From: CAZLMW01 sp964560875
GTDB taxonomy: Bacteria; Myxococcota_A; UBA9042
Length of the DNA: 35,048 nucleotides
NCBI GenBank assembly: GCA_964560875.1
Contig: CAZLMW010000087.1
Coordinates: 1 to 35,048, forward strand
Direction: 5' to 3'
A model generated the notes under the pieces. The model ran no database searches and had not been told where the DNA came from. It saw nothing but the letters and a program-made list of their open reading frames with translations. Each line of letters begins with the position of its first letter. Within the stretch, counting starts at the first letter, position 1. Position numbers and translations under genes: made by a program. Shown in pieces: positions 30,545 through 35,048 of the stretch.

Positions 30545-31860
30545 TGAACGCCGCAACGCCGCCGCTTGCTTCCCAAACGCTGGCTCAGCCCGATCCGACC
30601 GATGAGCGGTTGCCGTGGTGGGCGCGTCTGTTGCTGATCGATCCGCAATGCGTCGCCGCGAACTTGTCGGTTGTCGCGAACGCTGGTGTGGTCTCCCGCG
30701 CGCCGAATCTATGGCAGCTCGTGCTCGGTGTCGTTCGGATGTGGCACCGCATCCTGTTTCGCTCGGGGACCATCGGCACGTCCGTCGGTCAGCCTGTGCG
30801 CCCCAACCTGCGCGCGAAGCTTTTGCAATGGCGGTTTCTTCGCTTCTTCCCGCTCGTTGCCGAGGGTGCCATCGCGCCGTGGGACCTCACCGGCCTGCTG
30901 AGCGGGCGCGAACGGATGATTCGCCACCTCCTCGGTGCGCATCACGACGGCGACCAATTCGTCTACGACCTGCAGATCCTCGCCTGTTTTCCCGGCGCCC
31001 TCGATGAGCTGCACGAACGCGCGCTTGCCGTCGTTCGTGAGGACACCAAGAGGCATCGCTGGCTGCGTGATCTGTGCGTTTTCGAGGGCTATCACGAGGC
31101 GCTGCTTGCGGCGGTATCGCGCGCCCGCGAAGGCGACATCCCCGGCGGCGAGGACCCCGACATCACGTTCGATGCGTGGCTCCGATGGTGCGCTGATCAG
31201 CCCGATAATCCGCGTGAAACCAGCCTGTTGCGACGTGCCGGGCGTTTCACGTGGCGCGACGGACGTGTGTGCCGCAACGCGCTCGGGCCCGACCTCGAGA
31301 CGTTGCTCGCCATGTCGCCCGGCGAGTTGCGAGAGGTTGTGCGCCGAAGCCATCCGGTCGATCTCATCAGCCTCGACGACACCGAGTACCGCGGCATCTC
31401 GCTCGGCGTGCCCGCATGGGTCGAAAAGATCGCGTGGAAGACGTTCAAGAAGACGTTTCATCGCGATGCGGCCACCGGCGAGCTGCGGGGTTGGAACGTG
31501 CGCATGAACCAAGACGGCATCGACGGCTCCTGGCAACCGATGCTCATCAACGGCGCCGACGGCACCCAACAACCCAAGACGTTCGGCCACTACCGGGTCG
31601 TTCAAGCGCCCGGATACCGCGTGCCGGACGGCTGCGACCACGGCGCCCTCATCCACTACGGGCTTGGCGGCAACGGCGCACTCGACCCGATGAGCTTGGT
31701 GCGCGACCCCCTTGTGGCGCTCGACGAGGGCAGCGTTGACCGGTTGCTCGGCTGGTCCTACGTCGAGCTTCCCGGCGTGCTGGTCCCGACACCGACGTAC
31801 TTCTTGCTGCTGCGCGACGGCCCGCTCAGCCACGTTCACAGCCCCGCAGTGCGGCGATAA
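30544..31860 (+). CDS. Unknown 438-aa protein coupled to the GntR-type regulator
   Basis: I do not recognise this family. The N-terminal half is helical (WWARLLLIDPQCVAANLSVV, FLRFFPLVAEGAIAPWDLTG, ERMIRHLLGAHHDGDQFVYD) with no signal peptide. The C-terminal half has a strand-rich block: GELRGWNVRMNQDGIDGSWQ, KTFGHYRVVQAP, DHGALIHYGLGGNGALDPMS and YFLLLRDGPLSHVHS. It resembles in style a lipocalin-like binding domain, but that is a guess. It is translated from an ATG overlapping the regulator's stop, and 66 bp separate it from tryptophanase. The FadR-type neighbour suggests a link to acyl or small-acid metabolism (inference). Confidence 0.75.
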   Translation: MNAATPPLASQTLAQPDPTDERLPWWARLLLIDPQCVAANLSVVANAGVVSRAPNLWQLVLGVVRMWHRILFRSGTIGTSVGQPVRPNLRAKLLQWRFLRFFPLVAEGAIAPWDLTGLLSGRERMIRHLLGAHHDGDQFVYDLQILACFPGALDELHERALAVVREDTKRHRWLRDLCVFEGYHEALLAAVSRAREGDIPGGEDPDITFDAWLRWCADQPDNPRETSLLRRAGRFTWRDGRVCRNALGPDLETLLAMSPGELREVVRRSHPVDLISLDDTEYRGISLGVPAWVEKIAWKTFKKTFHRDAATGELRGWNVRMNQDGIDGSWQPMLINGADGTQQPKTFGHYRVVQAPGYRVPDGCDHGALIHYGLGGNGALDPMSLVRDPLVALDEGSVDRLLGWSYVELPGVLVPTPTYFLLLRDGPLSHVHSPAVRR

Positions 31861-31926
31861 CGGCCGGACGCACGGCGTTGAAAAAGAGTCGCGCGCGGCT
31901 AACTTGCCTCGGACCCCGGGGGGCCC

Positions 31927-33411
31927 ATGCAATCGCCGCGCACCATCATCGAGCCGTTTCGCATCAAGTCGGTTGAGCCGCTGCCGTTGCTCACACGCGC
32001 CGACCGCCTCGTGCACCTCAGAAACGCCCACTACAACCCATTCCTGCTGCGCGGCGAGCACGTCACCATCGACCTGCTGACAGACTCCGGCACCGGCGCC
32101 ATGAGCGCCAAGCAGTGGGCAGCGCTGATGCTCGGTGACGAGACGTACGCCGGGTCGCGGTCGTACTTCAGACTCGCCGAGGTCGTGCGAGACCTGACCG
32201 GCATGCGGCACGTCATCCCGACTCACCAGGGGCGCGCGTCCGAACACATCCTGTTTCACGTGCTGCAGCAGCGCCAGATCGCCAACGGACTGCCACCGAT
32301 GGTGGTGCCGTCCAACAGCTTCTTCGACACGACGCGCGCCAACTGCGAGTACCACGGGGGAATCGCGCTCGACTTGCTCACCGACGAAGGCAAGGACCCG
32401 ACGTCCGAGCATCCTTTCAAGGGCAACATCAGCCTGCCCAAGCTCAAGGCGACGCTCGATGAACACGGTCCGAACGTGCCGCTGGTCCTGGTCACCGTCA
32501 CCAACAACAAGGGCGGCGGACAGCCCGTCAGCCTGGCCAACCTGCGTGCGGTCCGGCGCATCTGCGACGACTATGGGGTGCCGCTGTACCTGGACGCGGC
32601 CCGTTTCGCGGAGAACGCGTGGCTGATCCGTGAACGCGAAGCCGGTCAAAGCCACCGCATGCCCGAGGCCATCGCCAAGGAGATGTTCCGGCTCGCCGAC
32701 GGCTTCGTCATGAGCGCCAAGAAGGACGGGCTGGTTCACATCGGCGGGCTGCTTTGCATCAACGATGACGAGCTGGCGGATGCTGCGCGGTCGCTGTTGA
32801 TTCTGACCGAAGGCTTTCCAACGTACGGGGGCCTCGCGGGGCGCGACCTCGAAGCGCTCGCTGTTGGGCTGACCGAGGTGCTGGACCGCAAGTACCTGGC
32901 ATACCGGCACGCGTCCGTCCGCTATTTGTTCGAGAAGCTCGACGCCATGGGCGTGCCGCTCGTTCGCCCGCCGGGTGGGCACGCGGTCTTCATCGACGCC
33001 GGGCGCTTCTACCCGCATATCCCGCCATGGCAATACCCGGGCGTCGTCCTGGCCAACGCGTTGTACATCCAGGGCGGTGTGCGCGCCGTCGAGATCGGCA
33101 CCGCCATGTTCGGAGCGCCCGATCCAGCGGGCGGACCGGATGTCTGCGCGGACCACGAGCTCGTACGCCTCGCGTTGCCGCGGCGCTCGTATACGCAGAG
33201 CCACGTGGACTATCTCATCGAGGTTGTCGGCGCGGCGTGGAATGACCGCTCACGCGCGCTCGGACTGGACATCGTCGAGCAAAAACCGGTCTTGAGGGCG
33301 TTTACGGCTCGTTATGAGCCGCGCGCTCGGCCTCGTCGTTCGTCCAGCGCAGTGCCGCCCGCAGATTCCGACGTGCAGCCGCCTCGCAACGGTCACGGAA
33401 CCACGGCGTAA
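31927..33411 (+). CDS. tnaA: Tryptophanase / beta-eliminating lyase with an abnormal C-terminal end
   Basis: The 494-aa protein is a PLP-dependent beta-eliminating lyase. It shows TDSGTGAMSAKQWAALMLGD, YAGSRSYFRL, IPTHQGRASE, VTNNKGGGQPVSLANLR, DAARFAENAWLI and the PLP-lysine block MSAKKDGLVHIGGLLC. The AKKD form matches tryptophanase (Trp to indole, pyruvate and ammonia) better than tyrosine phenol-lyase (GKKD), but this needs alignment. The normal family end appears at VLRAFTARYEP (about residue 460). The last 30 residues, rich in Arg/Ser/Pro, lie antisense to a fragment of another gene. The enzyme is likely active, since the extension follows the complete fold. Confidence 0.88.
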   Translation: MQSPRTIIEPFRIKSVEPLPLLTRADRLVHLRNAHYNPFLLRGEHVTIDLLTDSGTGAMSAKQWAALMLGDETYAGSRSYFRLAEVVRDLTGMRHVIPTHQGRASEHILFHVLQQRQIANGLPPMVVPSNSFFDTTRANCEYHGGIALDLLTDEGKDPTSEHPFKGNISLPKLKATLDEHGPNVPLVLVTVTNNKGGGQPVSLANLRAVRRICDDYGVPLYLDAARFAENAWLIREREAGQSHRMPEAIAKEMFRLADGFVMSAKKDGLVHIGGLLCINDDELADAARSLLILTEGFPTYGGLAGRDLEALAVGLTEVLDRKYLAYRHASVRYLFEKLDAMGVPLVRPPGGHAVFIDAGRFYPHIPPWQYPGVVLANALYIQGGVRAVEIGTAMFGAPDPAGGPDVCADHELVRLALPRRSYTQSHVDYLIEVVGAAWNDRSRALGLDIVEQKPVLRAFTARYEPRARPRRSSSAVPPADSDVQPPRNGHGTTA

Positions 33412-33574
33412 CGAAGATCGGGGCATCGACCAATCGGCTCGGAAACGCCTTGCGACCGGCGTCGAACGCGGCAGCTGGGATCGCGGACAGGTATTCAGCG
33501 CGGACTCCGGCTTCGTAGCGCGCGAACGCTCCTGGCTCAGCCCCCAGGATCGCCATGTCCGCGTCGAGAAAGTG
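33302..33574 (-). pseudogene. C-terminal fragment of an HD-superfamily metal-dependent phosphohydrolase
   Basis: On the minus strand HFLDADMAILGAEPGAFARY, then VRAEYLSAIPAAAFDAGRKA and CEAAARRNLRAAL match the C-terminal part of the predicted HD phosphohydrolases of the COG4339 type. The frame ends at TAA 33302-33304. The N-terminal HD domain with its metal ligands is missing; upstream of 33574 the frame stays open but looks unrelated. It overlaps the extended end of tryptophanase in opposite orientation, which marks a recombination or deletion junction. Confidence 0.6.
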
Positions 33575-33796
33575 GCCCGCGCCGCCGGGGCGGCACGAGC
33601 CGTCGATGATCTGCGACCACGACTTGCCCTTGGTGTCGTGCAGGTAGTCGGGCGCGGCGTCCGTCCACCCCGCTACCTGTCCGTTCGACAGGAAACTATC
33701 CGTTCGGTCAATTGATGGCGATGTTGACGTCGCGAAGCTGTCCGTTTGATCGAAAGCGGAGGTCCAGCGTGATCTGCCGTCGCGGTCTCGCTGGCG
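33575..33796 (-). other. Mosaic stretch without a recognisable complete gene
   Basis: The minus strand holds two short open pieces in different frames. One, ending at TGA 33708, reads TLDLRFRSNGQLRDVNIAIN, like the end of a protein. The other, running into the HD fragment, contains FLSNGQVAGWTDAAPDYLHD. Both share SNGQ, and the DNA around them (TCCGTTCGGTC and TCCGTTTGATC) is similar, suggesting a small duplication. No family is recognised. Confidence 0.3.
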
Positions 33797-34852
33797 CTAC
33801 GTGCGCTCCTTCGACGTCGTCGTCAGGAGGCGGCGGCTCGCGTTGGCATTGTCGGCGGTCGTGAGCGTCTCGCGCCGGGTCGGCGGCTCGTTGTCCTGTG
33901 CCAACTCCTCGGGGCTCGGAAACTTCACGTCGCGCGCGACCACGCGGTCTCGACCCGCGCGCTTGGCCTGGTACAGCCGCATGTCCGCGATATGTTTGAG
34001 CGTCGCGGCTTCGTGAACCTGGTCGTGGTCCGTGTTGGCCATGCCAATGCTCAGCGTGACGTCGATGATCGCCGCGACGCCGTCCAGTCGGATGCCGCGC
34101 AGCTTGGACCCGATTCGGCGCATGATCTCGGTCGCTTTGTCGATCGCGACGTCGCGCAACATGACGCCGAATTCGTCGCCGCCCCACCGCGCTACAGAGT
34201 CGTATTCACGCACACACGACCGAATCTCCTCAGCGACGATTTGCAGCAACCCATCTCCGGCCCTATGTCCGAACGCGTCGTTGATGTCCTTGAACCCGTC
34301 GATGTCGATGAGCGCGAGGCTCAGCGGTAGACCGGCGCGCTTGGCGTAGGCGCATTCCCGCGGCAGCTCGGTGTCGAAGAACCGTCGATTCCGGCAGCCC
34401 GTAAGCGCATCCGTAGTCGCCGAAAGGAAGAGGTGCTCGGTAAACGCGATGTCGAGGTCGTCGTACAGGTCGTAACGCAGCACCAAGTTGGCGCCGAGAC
34501 GAATCTTGTCATTGATCCCGACGAGCTTGGACCTCACGCGTTCGCCATTGACGAACGTTCCATTGCTGCTGCGGTTGTCGGTGACCATGGCCTCGCCGCG
34601 ATCATTGACGTGGATGGCAGCGTGGTTGCGCGACACATCCGGCTCGTCGAATACGCAGTCGGCGTTGTCGCCGCGCCCGAGCACGGAGTTGCCGGCTTTC
34701 AACCGGAAGAGGCGACCGGGAATCGGTCCCAGGACCATCGTGAGACACGGCTGCCGCGCCCGCGGATCCGCGTTTTCGGTGATGTTGGTGCCCTTGCGGG
34801 TTGGCAGGCGGTCGGTCGCGGTCTTCGTCGCGGTCTTCATCGCGGTCTTCAT
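33797..34852 (-). CDS. FHA-GGDEF diguanylate cyclase
   Basis: The 351-aa protein begins with a lysine/threonine repeat (MKTAMKTATKTATD, from 12-bp DNA units), then an FHA domain (about 40-125: SVLGRGDNADCVFDEPDVSR, NRSSNGTFVNGERV). A GGDEF domain follows (about 140-310) with intact RWGGDEFG active site and an RxxD inhibition site (REYD) five residues before it. It should make cyclic di-GMP in the cytoplasm, with the FHA domain binding a phosphothreonine partner; no membrane segment or other sensor is present. The tail after 310 is unstructured. The start could also be a later ATG after the repeats. The GGGTTC array lies 122 bp upstream. Confidence 0.92.
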   Translation of the reverse strand: MKTAMKTATKTATDRLPTRKGTNITENADPRARQPCLTMVLGPIPGRLFRLKAGNSVLGRGDNADCVFDEPDVSRNHAAIHVNDRGEAMVTDNRSSNGTFVNGERVRSKLVGINDKIRLGANLVLRYDLYDDLDIAFTEHLFLSATTDALTGCRNRRFFDTELPRECAYAKRAGLPLSLALIDIDGFKDINDAFGHRAGDGLLQIVAEEIRSCVREYDSVARWGGDEFGVMLRDVAIDKATEIMRRIGSKLRGIRLDGVAAIIDVTLSIGMANTDHDQVHEAATLKHIADMRLYQAKRAGRDRVVARDVKFPSPEELAQDNEPPTRRETLTTADNANASRRLLTTTSKERT

Positions 34853-34973
34853 CGCGTACTTCGCAGCGTGATATGGCTGAATCAGGCCGGGAATTGAACC
34901 TGATTTTATGCGGATGTGAGCGCGTAGTGTGGCAAATTGGCACTCCTGCGTCCATCCGTACGTACGAACACCC

Positions 34974-35021
34974 GGGTTCGGGTTCGGGTTCGGGTTCGGG
35001 TTCGGGTTCGGGTTCGGGTTC
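34974..35021. repeat. GGGTTC hexamer array, G-quadruplex candidate
   Basis: Eight perfect GGGTTC units and a partial ninth follow each other on the plus strand, upstream of the minus-strand GGDEF gene. Nine GGG runs separated by three bases meet the simple G-quadruplex rule. The window ends 27 bp later. Confidence 0.9.
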
Positions 35022-35048
35022 GGGTCGCTCGGACTCGGCCCATCGCTC

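Noticed and set aside
30709..33204. 831-codon minus-strand open frame
   Set aside because: It runs antisense to two genes, one of them tryptophanase, and has no family resemblance.
34974..35021. Linear-chromosome telomere
   Set aside because: Only eight hexamers are present and ordinary sequence continues to the window end; nothing shows a chromosome end.

Overview
The window is high-GC bacterial DNA holding about 25 confident protein genes, four broken or remnant genes, several tandem-repeat arrays and two runs of exactly 100 N (1639-1738 and 11078-11177), so it comes from a draft scaffold. Surface lipoproteins with Ser/Gly spacers, lamin-tail domains, thrombospondin type 3 repeats, a myxobacterial-type Cys-rich repeat, a DUF1565-type beta-helix and a clostripain-like C11 protease, next to a class III-like polyhydroxyalkanoate (PHA) synthase system, suggest a member of Myxococcota (old Deltaproteobacteria), possibly Bradymonadales-like. 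This placement is inference from gene content. I saw no rRNA or tRNA.

Layout. (1) 97-1115: a TetR regulator overlapping a methyltransferase gene that has lost its middle. (2) 1116-1818: no intact gene; a three-hairpin repetitive element, a 130-nt imperfect inverted repeat, and a 31-bp tandem array around the first gap. (3) 1819-6450, minus strand: a four-gene respiratory operon encoding a hydroxylamine-oxidoreductase-type octaheme cytochrome c, a tetraheme lipoprotein, a Tat-exported Fe-S protein and an NrfD-type membrane subunit. (4) 6770-8431: a sodium:solute symporter divergent from that operon. (5) 8393-19451: the PHA region. It has a phasin, a PhaB-like reductase, a PhaC interrupted by the second gap, the regulator PhaR, and a plus-strand operon of lipoprotein alpha/beta hydrolase, outer-membrane protein, lipoprotein, mini-PhaE, acyl-CoA ligase and a complete class III-like PhaC. 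(6) 19486-29525: large surface lipoproteins, a DTW-domain tRNA-modification enzyme, a DUF3817-type membrane protein and a C11 protease. (7) 29696-33411: a FadR/GntR-type regulator with a clear operator, an unknown protein, and tryptophanase. (8) 33302-34852: a reversed fragment of an HD-phosphohydrolase gene and an FHA-GGDEF diguanylate cyclase. The end carries a GGGTTC hexamer array.

The strongest pattern is a palindromic motif close to TTGTTGC-N3-GCAACA. It occurs seven times, always in promoter regions: before the phasin, the first phaC, phaR itself, the hydrolase-to-phaC operon, a lipoprotein gene and the symporter. With phaR in the middle, this reads as a local PhaR regulon. If so, PHA metabolism here is co-regulated with cell-envelope proteins (a probable beta-barrel and two related lipoproteins) and with a transporter, a combination I do not know from described PHA systems. 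The HAO-type cytochrome with an NrfD/Fe-S module is a second unusual assembly.
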